A DNA stretch of 64,000 nucleotides from Hermetia illucens (GCF_905115235.1 NC_051849.1:108559922-108623921); one strand, 5' to 3'. Numbered from the stretch's first letter, positions 1 to 12,754 are shown. Made by a program: numbers and translations. Notes: generated from the sequence alone by a model not told the origin.

Positions 1-463
1 CTTCATGGTATTTAATTGCTGGCTTTGATGATATACTTCCCCATTTTGATACGGGCAGTAGTTTCCTTGCGCCGCTTCGCGAGACCTGCATCTTTCAGCC
101 ACTTCTTTATAGTAGTGATAGCTTGGGATGAATATAATTCCAAATCTGCCAGATCTGTTGCAACAACAATACCGCTATGCCATCGGCGTAATACACTATT
201 GTGGCTTCACTAACAACTACGATATTGAGGACGTAATTATACATGATGTTCCACAATAGCGGTCCTAGCACAGAGCCCTGTGGAACACCTGCGGAGACAA
301 TGTATTCTTTGGCTTCATTGTTTGTCGCCTTAACGGCCAGTCTAAGGGTTTTGTTTGGTATGCTGTCGAGGCCGGACGCTTTGTTGTCTCCTAGCCTACC
401 GCAAATCTCCAGTACTTCTTCTATCCGTACTGAGGGTACTACAGCCCCATCTAAAGATTTCTG
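1..463 (-). mobile_element. R1-like LINE reverse transcriptase fragment
   Basis: Read on the minus strand this stretch carries LINE reverse-transcriptase pieces: a segment resembling the start of the RT domain (EVLEICGRLGDNKASGLDS), then, after an internal deletion, the motif AGVPQGSVLGPLLWNIMYN and an active-site region reading YYADG where YADD is expected. A frameshift follows within a few codons. The EICGRLGDNK segment resembles the one in the R1-like element near 33.1 kb, so I place it in or near the R1 clade. It is cut by the window edge and abuts the 5'-truncated end of an RTE LINE at 464. Clade is inference; the RT assignment is secure. Confidence 0.75.
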
Positions 464-3362
464 TACCCTGTCCCAATATAGGGCTGATATAACAGCGTTA
501 CAAGAGATGCGATGGACAGGGACCGGTTTCCTGGAGAAGAGCCACTACACCATATATTATAGCGGTCATCCAGTAAACCATGTGCTCGGAGTAGGTTTCT
601 TAGTCAGCCAAAAATGAAACCTGTTGTTATCGGCTTTGAAAACATAAGCGAACGGCTATGTACTCTGCGCTTGCGAGGCAAGTTTAGAAATATAAGCCTC
701 ATAAACGTTCACGCCCCTACAGAGGAGACTGCAGAGTCGGAGAAGGATACTTTCTACGAGGCAGCAGAACGAACCCTCGAAGCCTGTCCAAGATATGATA
801 TCAAAATCATACTTGGGAATTTTAACAGCCAAGTAGGGAAGGAGCCCGTATTCAGGCGATACGTTGGCTCCCATAGCTTACACGAAAAAACAAATGATAA
901 CGGACTGCGGACTATTCAATTAGCAGGGTCACACGAAATGGTTGTTGGAAGTACACGGTTTGCGCGGAAAGCGGTCCACAAACATACGTGGGCCTCTCCA
1001 GATGGGATCACTTTCAACCAAATTGACCACGTGTTGATCGAACGCCGCCACCTCTCAGCCTTGATGAATGTCAGAACATGTAGGGGGGTCAATATAGACT
1101 CGGATCACTATCTCGTTGGCATGGTGCTCCAAGCTCGAATAACAATACCAGCTAGAATCCCCTCTGACAATCAAGGTCAGAGTGAACACTGAAGCCATCC
1201 ACAACACAACCCTCCGCGACACCTATAAGAGGGAAATGGATGCCGCAATAACCGTAGTCAACAGAGGACCTGGAGATGAAGCATCAACAAATGATCTTCA
1301 CAATCACCTGAAGAACGTTATCATGGATACGGCCACAAACATACTTGGCCCCAGCCGCAAAAGAAGTCGGAACGGCTGGTTTGACGATGAATGTAAGTTA
1401 GCAACGGAACGGAAGAATGCTGCATACCGAGTAATGTTGCATTCTCAAAGAACGCGGAAACGCGCAGAGACTTATCACGAACTCCGTCGAGCGGAGAAGC
1501 GACTTCACAGACGGAAAAAGGAAGCCTGGGAGAACCAACAAGTCTGTGAACTAGAAAAGTACAGGGAGCAACTGCACCAGGCGCGGAAGTTTTACCAACA
1601 AGTCAGCAGGATGAAACCTTATACACCTCGATGCTCATTCTGCCGAGACAAAGAGGGAAATCTGATTTCCGACAGAATGGGCATATTAGAGCGATGGGTT
1701 GAGTACTTTGATGAGCTACTGAACAACCAGAACATCGGCGAGTTGGAGGTCCCACCAACTGAAGACGACGGACAAATACTGCCACCACCAAGTTTAGGAG
1801 AAACAGTCCGTGCAATTCATCGGCTAAAAAATCATAAGTCGCCAGGGGCCGATGGAATTACAGCCGAATTGGCTAAATATGGAGGCGACCAGTTACACCA
1901 AGTGGTTCATCAACTTGTGCTCAAGGTATGGGACAGCGAATCAATGCCTGACGATTGGCAACGAGGTATTATCTGTCTCAGACATAAAAAGGGAGATATC
2001 ACACAGTGCAGCAATTATAGAGGTATCACATTGCTGAGTACCATCTATAAGATATTCTCCACTATCTTGCTAGGCCGGATAGCCCCATACGCCCAGAACA
2101 TCATTGGCCCATACCAAAGAGGCTTCACTCCAGGCAAATCAGCAACAGATCAGATTTTCTCTCTGCGGCAGGCGATGGAAAAACTGTTGGAATATGGACA
2201 ACAGTTGCACCATCTGTTCATCGACTTTAAAGCCGCCTATGATAGCATAGCCAGGGTAAAACTGTACACGGCCATGAGAGAATTCGGTATCCCGACGAAA
2301 TTAATAAGACTGACTAGGCTGACCAATGAGCGAGGCCAGATAAAAACAGCAGGATCACTCTCAAGACCATTCGACATCAACAACGGTCTACGACAAGGGG
2401 ATGCGCTATCATGCGTCCTCTTTAACCTGGCCCTCGAGAAAGTGATCCGTGATGCTGGGGTAAATGCATGAGGTACGATCCTCTTCAAGTCCACCCAACT
2501 ACTGGCCTATGCTGACGATATCGACATCATGGGAAGAACCACTCGAGATGTACAAACTGCCTTCATCCAGATCGAGCAGGCGGCGCGAGATCTTGGGCTG
2601 CACATCAATGAAGGCAAGACAAAATATATGGTGGCAACGTCAGCATCGAAGACGAATCAACCAACAACATCAAACCGCACTGGTCAAACACAAACACGAA
2701 GAAGAATAAGGATAGGAGAATACAACTTTGAGACCGTTGACAATTTCTCCTATCTAGGGTCGAAAATCACAACCGATAACAACTACGATGATGAAATCCG
2801 CGCACGGTTGTTGTCAGCCAACAGAGCCTATTTCAGCTTACAAAGAGTGTTCCGCTCGAAACGTCTCACCATAGGGTCAAAGCTCTTACTGTACAAGACT
2901 ATGATCTTGCCAGTCCTCATGTATTCCCCGGAAACTTGGGTTCTTAGCAAGAAAAATTGCGAACTCTTGGCCGCGTTCGAGAGAAGAATCCTCCGAAGAA
3001 TTTTTGGCCCCCTACATGAGGATGGACGATTCCGTAGCCTACACAATGACGAAATCTATGAGCGATACCATGACCGTCAGGTTGTGGATAAAATCCGGCT
3101 CAATAGGTTACGGTGGGCGGGTCACTTAATCCGTATGGATGAGGATGATCCCACCCGGAAAGTCTATAAGGGCAATATCTAGGGTAGAAAAAGAAGACGA
3201 GGCAGACCCTGCTTAAGATGGAGCGATGGCGTGGCTCAGGACGCCAGACAACTTTTAGGTATATCGAATTGGTGGACCTCGGCGCAAAACCGGGATGTCT
3301 GGAGTTCCTTATTAAGGCAGGCCTAGACCGGATACCGGTTGTTGCGCCGTTGATGATGATTG
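464..3362 (+). mobile_element. RTE-clade LINE, 5'-truncated copy (RTE copy 1)
   Basis: Nearly identical by eye to the full-length copy at 39864-43190. It starts within the N-terminal endonuclease coding region and ends in the family tail TTGTTGCGCCGTTGATGATG. It retains the APE-type endonuclease C-terminal motifs (IDHVLI, SDHYLV) and a reverse transcriptase with motifs FIDFKAAYDS, LRQGDALSCVLF and YADD. Compared with the full-length copy it has: one A lost in an A-run near 612 (frameshift), an insertion near 1173 (frameshift between the endonuclease and linker frames), a 6-nt deletion near 2325, an AGA-to-TGA stop near 2470 and a TAT-to-TAG stop near 3180. It is therefore a dead copy, but a recent one. 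No convincing target duplication was found at the truncated 5' end. Confidence 0.93.
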
Positions 3363-3879
3363 ATGTGCATCGGCTGATTTCTGCTATGCATTCTAAACTT
3401 AATGCACCTACCACAAATTTATTGTGCCCACTTGTTTTCCTTTCCTTTCCCGCTCTTCCAAACCGCATAACAGTATGAGAATATGAAGTAGGCAGAAGCA
3501 CATTTCTATTTCATCGTTTGCTTACATTTACTTAAATAAACCGATTCCGTCCTTCAAATTATCGTCAACAAATTAATTTCTTTCTAATATCAGCTTCGTT
3601 TATGCCTGCTTATTTGTTGAAAATCGCCGCAATCACTTTGTAATTCTAGGATTGCTGTAAATGGCTTCGATAATTGCGATACCGTAAAATGCAGAGTTCC
3701 AATAATATTCAATGGAAGATCGGATGGAATGACGGAAGGAAGAGTTAAACATCAAAGTGCTTTTTCGAGTCGAATGCCTCCGCTGCTCACGTAGCTCAAT
3801 GTGTGGCCTATCCACTGCCACTTCTACCTTCTAATTAGTATTCCAATGCGCCAGAATACCCGATAATATGACCCATATA
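3363..3879. other. Intergenic, no gene seen
   Basis: AT-rich unique-looking sequence between an RTE LINE and a mariner element. The short open frames here have no recognisable domain. No RNA gene or repeat was recognised. Confidence 0.6.
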
Positions 3880-5202
3880 CAGGGTGCGGCAGCATAACTT
3901 CCTTTTTTCAAAACTCAATAAAAACTATTGTACGCATCGGAAAATAGTTATTTATTTTTTATAATGTAGGTACATGTCTAAAGTTTTTATTTACATTATT
4001 TTGAAGATCATGTCTGTTAGGTGACGTCCCCCATTCTGCATACATTGCGTAAACCGATTTCTGGCGTTTGTCATGACTCTTGTTAGCATAGCAGGTGTTA
4101 TGTTGGCAATTTCTTCTTGGATGTTGGTCTTCAAATCTTGTAGGGTTTTTGGACGGTTCACATAAACACGGGATTTCAAACAACCCCATAGAAAAAAATC
4201 ACAAGGGGCAGATCGGGAGAGCGTGCCGGCCATTCCAAATCGCCTCTAATTGAGATAAGGCGCTCTGGAAAGTGTTCCCTCAAAACAGCCATCGATGCTC
4301 TTGAAGTGTGTGCTGTTGCACCGTCTTGTTGGAACCAAGTGCTCCCCCAAAATCCAAATATTCTAGCCGTGGGAAAAAAAAATTCTGTAGCATGTTTACA
4401 TACCGGTCCGAATTCACTGTCACTGTAACCTCATTTTCTTCAAAAAACCAGGGACCAATAATTCCAGCTGAGGAAATTGCACACCACACTGTGACTTTGG
4501 GTGAATGCAAAGGCTTTTCATGCAATTCTCGAGGGTTGGTGTCAGCCCCAGTAGCGCATGTTTTGTTTGTTAACCGACTCACACAAATGAAAATGGGCTT
4601 CATCGCTAAAAAAAACAATAGCACCCTCGGGAACGACATCAAGAAGAAGCTCACACGCGTTCATCCGAGAATTGAAGTCACGTTCTGAAAGTTCCTGCAC
4701 TATCGCCATCTTATAGGGATGAAAATGAAGATCATCACGAAGAATTCTTCTCACAGAACGATCGGATAGTCCAAGGGCAGATACGTGTTTGCGCGCAGGA
4801 CGTCGTGGCGATCGCAACATTGACGCTCTCACTTCTTCAATGTTCTCAGGTGATTTAACGGGCCGAAGGACTCCAGTTCTTCCTTTTGTCACACTTGCAG
4901 TTTGTCTGAATGTAGTGACCCATGTAACAATTGATTTGCGGTCTGGGACGGGAGCCAACGGGGCTAAATTAAAGCGATTCCGAAATGCACGCTGTGTTGC
5001 AATAACAGAACATCCGCTTCAAAAGTAGACCTCAATGGCAAAGGCACACTCCTCACTATTCCAACGCATGATGGCGACTGAACCATGTCGGGACAAAACT
5101 TTACAGTATCCCCTCTTGAACGAGACCACTAGCGCTCCGCTATGACATCAACTAACTGAGTGGTGCGCATTTTAAAAAAGTAAGTTATGCTGCCGCACCC
5201 TG
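3880..5202 (-). mobile_element. Tc1/mariner-superfamily DNA transposon, end-to-end but broken
   Basis: A 1323-bp element with terminal inverted repeats beginning CAGGGTGCGGCAGCATAACT, the first 21 bases identical at both ends, flanked by TA at 3878-3879 and 5203-5204, the standard Tc1/mariner target duplication. The transposase lies on the minus strand from ATG at 5069-5067. It begins MRWNSEECAFAIEVYF and has a DUF4817-like helix-turn-helix region, then a DDE_3 catalytic domain with the Asp of SDEAHFHLC (near 4600), the Asp of WFQQDGATAHTS (near 4320) and a C-terminal PCDFFLWG segment (near 4190). An in-frame TGA follows MRWNSEECAFAIEVYF, and at least three frameshifts (between about 4540-4620, near 4285 and near 4220) break it. 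The copy cannot make transposase but keeps both ends. Confidence 0.93.
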
Positions 5203-5204
5203 TA

Positions 5205-5965
5205 TTTGGTGATGAGAGCTTGCATTTTCCAAGTAACAGTGTATGTACTACTAACATCTATGATAGTATCATAGAAAAAACCTTGGCAAGGAATAGTCTT
5301 GATTTGATATTCGGTTATGAGATAATTGCATTTTTAAGAAAACAATGAAAGCGGATTTAGTGCAGGTTACGACTAGGAATCAATTGCATATGCTTGGCTT
5401 ATCGTACTCGCAAAACAAGAAAGGAATAAAGTGGATTTTTGTGGTCTTTACCAAAGCTATTCATAGAAAACATAAGGAATAATGCCTGCCCTGGCCGGTG
5501 GCTATTACAGGTAGGGGAGGACCGCTTCAGATTGCGCCTAATTAACTTCCTAGGCAAGCAGCACGGAATGGGGATGTGCTCCGCCAAAAATATACCTTCA
5601 TCGAATACAGGACACGGGCTACGAGTTTTCGGTTTCATACGCATACTTCAGGTTCATTTTCATAATCTCTTCTATGCTTTCCACTTTCAAAAATTTCATA
5701 TCCTAGCATTAAGTGTGGAAATAGTAGAACTGAGCTACACCCTCATTGAATACCATTGTTTCTTCTTTCTTAAATCTTCTTAAATCTAACCAATGTTTAT
5801 CAAAGAAACACTGTTAATAGCCCCGTATTCACTTTGAACTTGTAAAATGGCAAATTTTTAATTCTTATATGTATTTAAAAACCACATTTCGTTAAGACAC
5901 ATACATATGCATCTACTGCAGAAACTTTTATGAAAATATCTTTTCTAAACAAAATTACATTAATG
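5205..5965. other. Intergenic, no gene seen
   Basis: Stretch between the mariner element and the 3' end of the UGT pseudogene. The open frames at 5399-5783 have no recognised domain, and nothing repeats elsewhere in the window that I could see. Confidence 0.5.
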
Positions 5966-7638
5966 TTACTGGAATTTCACTTTACTGTCAATTTTTTTGG
6001 AGAATTTGGAATGATGTGCTTTGACTGTTCGACAAATTAAACATTTTAAAATATAAATAAATATTACCATTGTAAGGAAAAATAAAGTGTATACGTCCAG
6101 ATTATGATATTCAATAATGGACAAATGCTGAGCCGCCGACCGCATATGAGGAGCTCCCTTGTGTCTCGCCACATATTCCACCCAGAAAATCGCCTGATTC
6201 AGAGGGGTTATCGGCTGATCTCGAAATCTGATAGAAGCCTGTCTTACATTTTCTGCATACTTAGTATTCGACAAAGCTTCATGTATTGCCGCTCTCAGAC
6301 TCTTTTCACTGAGATCTTCCCAAGAAAGATACAGCCCATAGCCCGCCTTTTCCGACCGTGCTGTGATTGCAGGCTGGTCTCCCATAATTGGAAGTCCAAT
6401 AATTGGCACTGCGTGGTATACTGCCTCCATCACACTTAAGTAACCACCGTGTGATATAAGAAGTTTCATATTAGGAATGAGCCAGAATGGCACTCTGCGG
6501 AAACCACGAACTAATCATTATGTTTTCGGATTTCCCAGGCAAGGTGTCATCTTCCCACTTCCATAGTACTCTCTGTTTAAGGGATCTGAAGACTTTTAGC
6601 AAAGCGTCCAATATGTTTCTCGGTAAATTAGTGCTTTTCGCAGTTGGACCCTAACGAAAAGTAGATGGCACCATCGGAAGCTCCATCAAGAAACGCTTGG
6701 ATGTGTGTTGGGAGCGTTTGATTATCCGTTTGGATATGTAGGCCTGCAATCTCTACCTATATTTACCCCAAACGGACGGGGGTAGGTTATTGCGAAGTGA
6801 TTATTGGCTAAAACTAATGAAACATTCTTATGGAGTTCCTTCAATGGCGGTTTAGGATCTGGAAAAATATTGTTGTATAGTTCTTCTTGTTGCGGGAAGT
6901 AGGTGTAATAGTAGTAAAATTTTTCCAAAAAGGAAAGTAGGAGGTTATGCGAACGTTCTAGGAAGTTCATGTGATCCGTATATGGAAGATAGATGTGAGG
7001 AACATGCGAAAGCGGCACTGGCGCGCCCATTTTCTCACTGATGTAAAACGGCGCTATCGTTGTCGTTAGGATTACAACCGAAGCGTTGAAATGATTAGCG
7101 ATTCCAAATAATGATTCTGAAGCAAACCCTTCCAAAACAACTACGTCGAAAGTTTCGTTCGATTGCAGTAGTTTTACAACATTCTCCTCCCGAAGGGTTA
7201 GGTTCGTTATTACGTTAGCGATTTTGAGTGCGAACGAAAAACTTTCGAATACCCATTGATTGGTAATTTTCAACAAGTCGCCAACAATTTCTGAAACGAT
7301 TAAAAAGGTATTCGGTGAAATTTTCATAACCATAAACAACTTTATTTATCAGTCAATTCTGGTATTATACTGATTGTTAAAAATGCCGCTTCTTACCTCT
7401 CCCTTCTGTTAGTACTTTCGACACTTGAATTCTCTCGAATATTTCTATGGGGTGCATCCAATGGAAATGGGGCAATCATGGTTACATCATGTCCTTTCTC
7501 AGCTAGTCCCTTCATTAGGCTACATGCAATCAGATGATGTGAACGAGACATTGTGGGGGATATGCTCAATATTTTATAGGATTGGATCTCAATAACTAGT
7601 GATACCACAAATAACAAGACGAAAGCGTGGAAACGCAT
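5966..7638 (-). pseudogene. UDP-glycosyltransferase pseudogene (insect UGT family)
   Basis: Exon 1 (7638 to about 7397) encodes a signal peptide and the UGT N-terminus (YKILSISPTMSRSHHLIACS), with the conserved Ser-His pair, and ends at a good donor (GAG|GTAAGA). A short AT-rich intron follows; the acceptor is uncertain, since TTTCAG near 7285 looks best but does not keep frame. The main exon carries the acceptor-binding half (FDVVVLEGFASESLFGIAN), the linker, the donor-sugar signature (LISHGGYLSVMEAVYHAVP, then IIGLPIMGDQP) and a C-terminal membrane segment (YTLFFLTMVIFIYILKCLI). At least three frameshifts interrupt the coding frame: after FGVNI near 6757, near 6635 (EKH then stop) and near 6485 (between ILAH and PNMKLL). 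An intact enzyme would conjugate UDP-sugars to lipophilic substrates in the ER lumen; this copy should not. Its sequence is diverged from the plus-strand UGT, so it is an older duplicate. Confidence 0.9.
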
Positions 7639-9097
7639 TTTGCGAAAATCTTCTAAAATTTAAATCACGAAAAAAATGATCTATTAGTAGGCTGTCGTGG
7701 CGGGACTATAGAACATTGCGAACTGACAGATTACGAGGCTAAAACCTTTCATTCGGTTGCTGGTACTGATATTACTGGTGCCAGTCCGAAACATAACAAA
7801 AGATATCAATTATTGAATGCATTGATTACTATAAAAGTATCTTTTAGCATAATATTCGGGAGGTATTGTCATGCTACTGTCTCAAAAAGCGAAACCGCAA
7901 ACAGAGAGTTTGCACAGCTGCTAATATTTTTTGCAGTTCATCTGAGTTGTTTATGTAAATCAAAGCAACAAAAAATGTGTTTAAATCATGAAGCCAGCCA
8001 ACTTCTCTTGTATACATGCAGTTTACATTGAAGACATACGAATAGTTATAAGACAATTATACTGCGTAACTTAATCTTAAAAAATTTAACAGCGTATGCA
8101 CATAAATATATTGAATATTTTACTGTTTTAATTTGTAAGACCCCTTATATAAAACGTATTCGACGGCCTTACAAAGTCTAAAGCAAGGCATCACAAAATT
8201 TTCCCAATAGAAAATACATAGCTGCTTTCAGGCTGCAAACCTTTCAAAAGAATGTGCTTAGCTATCCAGTAGTGAGAATTGCTTTCAACCAGGCGATATT
8301 GTCCAGAATTAAAAATTTACGTCTTGGATTTGAGTGATTTTGCATTGCCTCTGTAATTTATATAACTCATAGGCTTTTATAAACATTCACAATAATACTT
8401 CAACTCCTCAGCCAGCTAGACCAAACGGGAACCAGCTAAAGGATTGGCTGAAAGCAGTATCCGAAGTCTCGCATCAAGAAAATGATGCCTTTTATAGCAA
8501 TCATGCGAAAATGAATTACTAAATTTCCAGTTGCTAAAAAGGCAGGCAGCATATCATCATTACAAAGATCACAAATTTTTTATCGGAAGCCCGCGCTTCG
8601 GGTATAAAGCTTTTGTGTTCACCTTATGTGAGAAACTTCTAGGCACATTTTTCTACCCGTATATAGCTACAAATCCAACGTATTCCTTCATATTTTTCCA
8701 AACTACGAGACATAAGTACATGTTACAGCCATGAATATTGTCCTCGCCATAAACAAACAAACTGTCTATTACCAAAAACCGTACATATGCACGCATGCAT
8801 ATAAATTGATCGTACCCATATTTTCGATTCAGTTCGTGCACAGAAACGTACATATATACATATATAGTATGTCAATTAAATACGGCTGGTTTAATGTACA
8901 AACATATCTATCTGAATTAGACACTACCTGCAAACTTCATTAGCACGCATATACTATATACCTACATACACACATGTCTGTTTGAAATAATTGATACTGT
9001 TGTTTCTTTCCGACCCCAGGCTTGACCAAATTGTACCTTATGTTATCCCGTACACCAATGCCAAATTTTGTACTTCTGCGATGGACATAAGGGGGGT
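7639..9097. other. Upstream of the UGT pseudogene; no gene seen
   Basis: Includes the presumed former promoter of the minus-strand UGT. A TCAGTT initiator-like match on the minus strand lies near 7721-7726, about 85 nt before the ATG; this is weak support. Beyond 8100 the sequence is AT-rich with short TATA/CATA simple repeats (for example 8840-8870) and no recognisable coding or RNA gene. Confidence 0.45.
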
Positions 9098-11186
9098 TGC
9101 CGCGCCCCGCTCCATCTCAAGCAGGGTCTGCCTCGTCTTCTTTTTCTACCCTAGATATTGCCCTTATAGACTTTCCGGGTGGGATCATCCTCATCCATAC
9201 GGATTAAGTGACCCGCCCACCGTAACCTATTGAGCCGGATTTTATCCACAACCTGACGGTCATGGTATCGCTCATAGATTTCGTCATTGTGTAGGCTACG
9301 GAATCGTCCATCCTCATGTAGGGCGCCAAAAATTCTTCGGAGGATTCTTCTCTCGAATGCGGCCAAGAGTTCACAATTCTTCTTGCTAAGAACCCAAGTT
9401 TCTGAGGAACACATGAGGACTGGCAAGATCATAGTCTTGTACAGTACAGTAAACGGTGAGACGTTTCGAGCGGAACAATCTTTGTAAGCTGAAATAGACT
9501 CTGTTGGCTGACAACAACCGTGCGCGGATTTCCTCATCGTAGCTGTTATCGGTTGTGATTTTCGGCCCTAGATAAGAGAAATTATCAACGGTCTCAAAGC
9601 TGTATTCTCCTACCCTTATTCTTCCTGTTTGACCAGTGCGGTTGAATGTTGTTGGTTGGTTGGTTTTCGATGCTGACGTTGCCACCATATATTTTGCCTT
9701 GCCTTCGATTAATATGCAGCCCAAGACCTCGCGCCGCCTGCTCGATATGGATGAAGACAGTTTGTACGTCTCGGGTGGTTCTTCCCATGATGTCGATATC
9801 GTCAGCATAGGCCAGTAGTTGGGTGGAGTTAAAAAAGATCGTACCTCCTGCATTTACCTCAGCATCACGGATCACTTTCTCGAGGGCCAGGTTAAAGAGG
9901 ATACATGATAGGGCATCCCTTTGTGGTAAACCGCTGTTGATGTAGAATCGTGTCGAGAGTGATCCTCCTGCTTTTATCTGGCCTCGCCCATTGGTCAGGG
10001 TCAGCCTAGTCAGTCTTATCAATTTCGTCGGGGTACCGAATTCTCTCATGCCCGTGTACAGTTTTACCCTGGCTATGCTATCATAGCCGATGAATAGATG
10101 GTGCAACTTTTGTCCATATTCCAACAGTTTTTCCATCGCTTTTCGCAGAGAGTAAATCTGATCTGTTGCTGATTTGCGTGGAGTGAAACTTCTTTGGTAT
10201 GGGCCAATGATGTTCGGGCGTATGGGGCTATCTGGCCTAGCAAGATAGTGAAGAATATCTTATAGGTAGTATTCAGCAACGTGATATCTCTATAATTGCT
10301 GCACTGTGTGATATCTCGCTTTTTATGCATGAGACAGATAGTGCCTCGTTGTCAATCCTCAGGCATTGAGTTGCTGTCCCAAACCTTGAGCACAAGTTGA
10401 TGAACCACTTGGAGTAACTGGTCGCTTCCATATTTAACCAATTCGGCTGTAATTCCATCGGCTCCTGACGATTTATGATTTTTAAGCAGACGAATTGCAC
10501 GGACTGCTCCTCCAATACTTGGTGGTGGCAGGATTTGTCCATTGTCTGCAGTTGGCGGGATCTCCAACTCGCCGATGATCTGGTTATTCAGTAGCTCACC
10601 AAAGCAAACCCATCGCTCCAATATGCCCATTCTGGCGGAAATTAGATTTCCCTCTTTTTTCTCGGCAGGATAAACATCGAAGTGTATAAGGCTTTATCCT
10701 GCTGACTTGTTGGTAAAACTTGCGCGCCTGGTGCGGTTGCTCCCTGTACTTTTCGAGTTCACAGACCTGTTGGTTCTCCCAGGCATCCTTTTTCCGTCTG
10801 CGAAGTCGCTTCTCCGCTCACCGGAGTTCGTGATGCGCAAATCGTTAATCCGTTGTCGTTGTGTTATCCGTCCAGTCCGAGGCTCCTTTTGAGGCTTCGT
10901 AACAAGTTGTTTTCGTGTAAGGTTGTCAGCCCCATCTAACCCTCCACCTGGAGGACCAGTTGGTACAATTTGTCTCGTTTCTGGGCGCGGGAGACTCATC
11001 TTCATCCTTCTCCGTCTGCAGCTTTTCGTTAGGAAAGAGCTCCCAGCGGTCACCACGTGGAGGTAGAGATAGGGTTTGGTAGTAGAGCTGTTGGTGTTGG
11101 TTCAGCAAGCGTTTCCCAGGTTTTATGCTCCATCGTGGGTACCAATCCACGTTTCGCCCAGGGACCTGTGCTACCTTTTGACTCTT
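9098..11186 (-). mobile_element. RTE-clade LINE with internal endonuclease deletion (RTE copy 2)
   Basis: On the minus strand the element begins at about 11186 with the family 5' sequence (match to 39864 onward), runs through the N-terminal region, then jumps near 10835 directly into the linker before the reverse transcriptase (CELEKYREQPHQARKF region). This removes roughly 1 kb that encodes the endonuclease. RT motifs persist in broken frames (YADDIDIMGRTTRDVQT near 9800), as does the C-terminal region (DDPTRKVYKGNI). The 3' end is lost: the copy stops near 9100 before the TTGTTGCGCC tail. Many indels; non-coding today. Confidence 0.88.
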
Positions 11187-11414
11187 TCATTGTTATATTT
11201 TTGAAAGTTTTTAATGGTTTTTCATACTTAAAGGAAATTGTCATTTCCTCTTGAAGGTGTACACATACTATGAACATATGTCAAGGTAATATTTATAATA
11301 ATTCTGGGCTAAATTATTAGGAAGAGCACGAAGAATGAGATAGATGTGATGAGTGAACCTCAAGAATTTTTTTCAAAAATTTATGGTGATAAGTTGATGT
11401 ATTTCAATTTTAAA

Positions 11415-11570
11415 CAAATCGGGAAATCAGAAGCTTGATGCTTCAGGTATGAAGGGTTTGGGTTTTTGTTATATGAGTAATTGACAGTGCTTCTGTACCC
11501 ATTCGCACATATATAACTAAAAGTTCAAAATATTCCTTGATGTATTTCCAAATCCCAAAATCTACATATT
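11415..11570 (+). repeat. 5' fragment of the hairpin-ended repeat family
   Basis: Contains the family 5' signature TCGGGAAATCAGAAGCTTGA, then TGCTTCAGGTATGAAGGG, matching 44510 onward and 19356 onward. Only the first 150 bases or so are recognisable. Confidence 0.55.
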
Positions 11571-11654
11571 GTTAGTAGCTAATAATAATCGTTTGCGCGA
11601 CAATCAAATTGGATCAGGATCAAGTGGGTTAGAACACTTCATTTTAGACCCTAA

Positions 11655-11830
11655 AGTACATTACAGGGAGCAATGTGGTCAGAATTGTCCCTTACCCGTC
11701 ATCATTACCCTGATTTCACTCAGGTACCCATTCACAGGTGAGTGGACTGGTATTGAATATCCAGTAACGATATAAATTCCTCTGCCTTCAATGAGATTTG
11801 AACCGCGTCCTTCCGCCCAAAGTGACTTTT
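11655..11830 (-). repeat. Degenerate tRNA-derived SINE fragment
   Basis: Diverged minus-strand match to the SINE at 36742-37022: it keeps the body (CAATGTGGTCAG, ACCCTGATTTCACTCAGGTA, GACTGGTATT) and a remnant of the tRNA B box (GAGATTTGAACCGCG). Head and tail are lost. Confidence 0.7.
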
Positions 11831-12754
11831 GTCACAATATGTACATATTAACGACATAAATATTATGCCCATCTTAAACACTGGTGCTTACAAAAATGTG
11901 CATTTCGCGTAGAGTTGCCCAGTCTCCCATCACATGCGTCCTTTAGTGCGAATAAGAGAACAATCGGCGGATACATTATGAACATGCGCATGTACGCAAC
12001 AAGAGATATGCACACTTAGGGCATGCTAATGCGCGGGATGGGCAGGCACGAGTAAACGCATCTACGCTATGCGACGCGACACGGCCGCAATATTGCACTC
12101 CCTATCAAAAGTATCTTCATACGGTTTTATAGGCAGCAATACACACTTCAAAGATGCTGCGCGGCGTGACAATTAGCTAAACGACGGGGCCGAGTTACCT
12201 GGCAGAGATTATTTTGCAGCGTCGTCTACTGTAGCAGAAATGAACTCTGTGGATTCAACAAGGAGAGGCGGAATATGCAGCGAAATTTCGCAGCTATGAT
12301 ACGGGGCACAGTTAGATACTAGACAGCTACCTCACTCCCCCTTGCCCCTCAAGGGGGGAAATCAGTACGAGTACACACGATTTCAAATTGTTTGGCCCTT
12401 GAGCATGAGCGAGATGTACCGAAAATCCGATCAGCTGTGTTTGACATACCGCCCGGACTTGTCAATATTGGTGAGATTGGCAAGTTTTTGCTTATGTATA
12501 AGCGAATACGTGAAACAACTCTTTGCTATATGGGTGAGCACGCCGTAGTACCAGAATAGCAAAAGCTCACCGATCTCTCTCTTACCAATACGATTTGACG
12601 AAGATTATGCCTTTTCCTTGTTTAGCGTCTCTGATGTGTACAGATAAGCTTCTGCAAGCAGATTTGCAAGTGGGGTCATTTTTGTAAGGGTACTGCCTAT
12701 AGATCTACTGTGATACGGGGCATTAAGTCGTTCTATATTAGGGCAGTAGAAGAG
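11831..12754. other. Unexplained GC-richer block
   Basis: More GC and CpG than its surroundings, with no open frame of recognisable content. GATACGGGGCA occurs near 12298 and again near 12713. An imperfect inverted repeat pairs about 12458-12490 with about 12558-12600 (arms containing AGCAAAA and ACCAAT). Class unknown. Confidence 0.4.

Noticed and set aside
4308-4688. Plus-strand open frame of 126 codons
   Set aside because: It is the complement of the mariner transposase, lies within its inverted repeats, and has no domain of its own.
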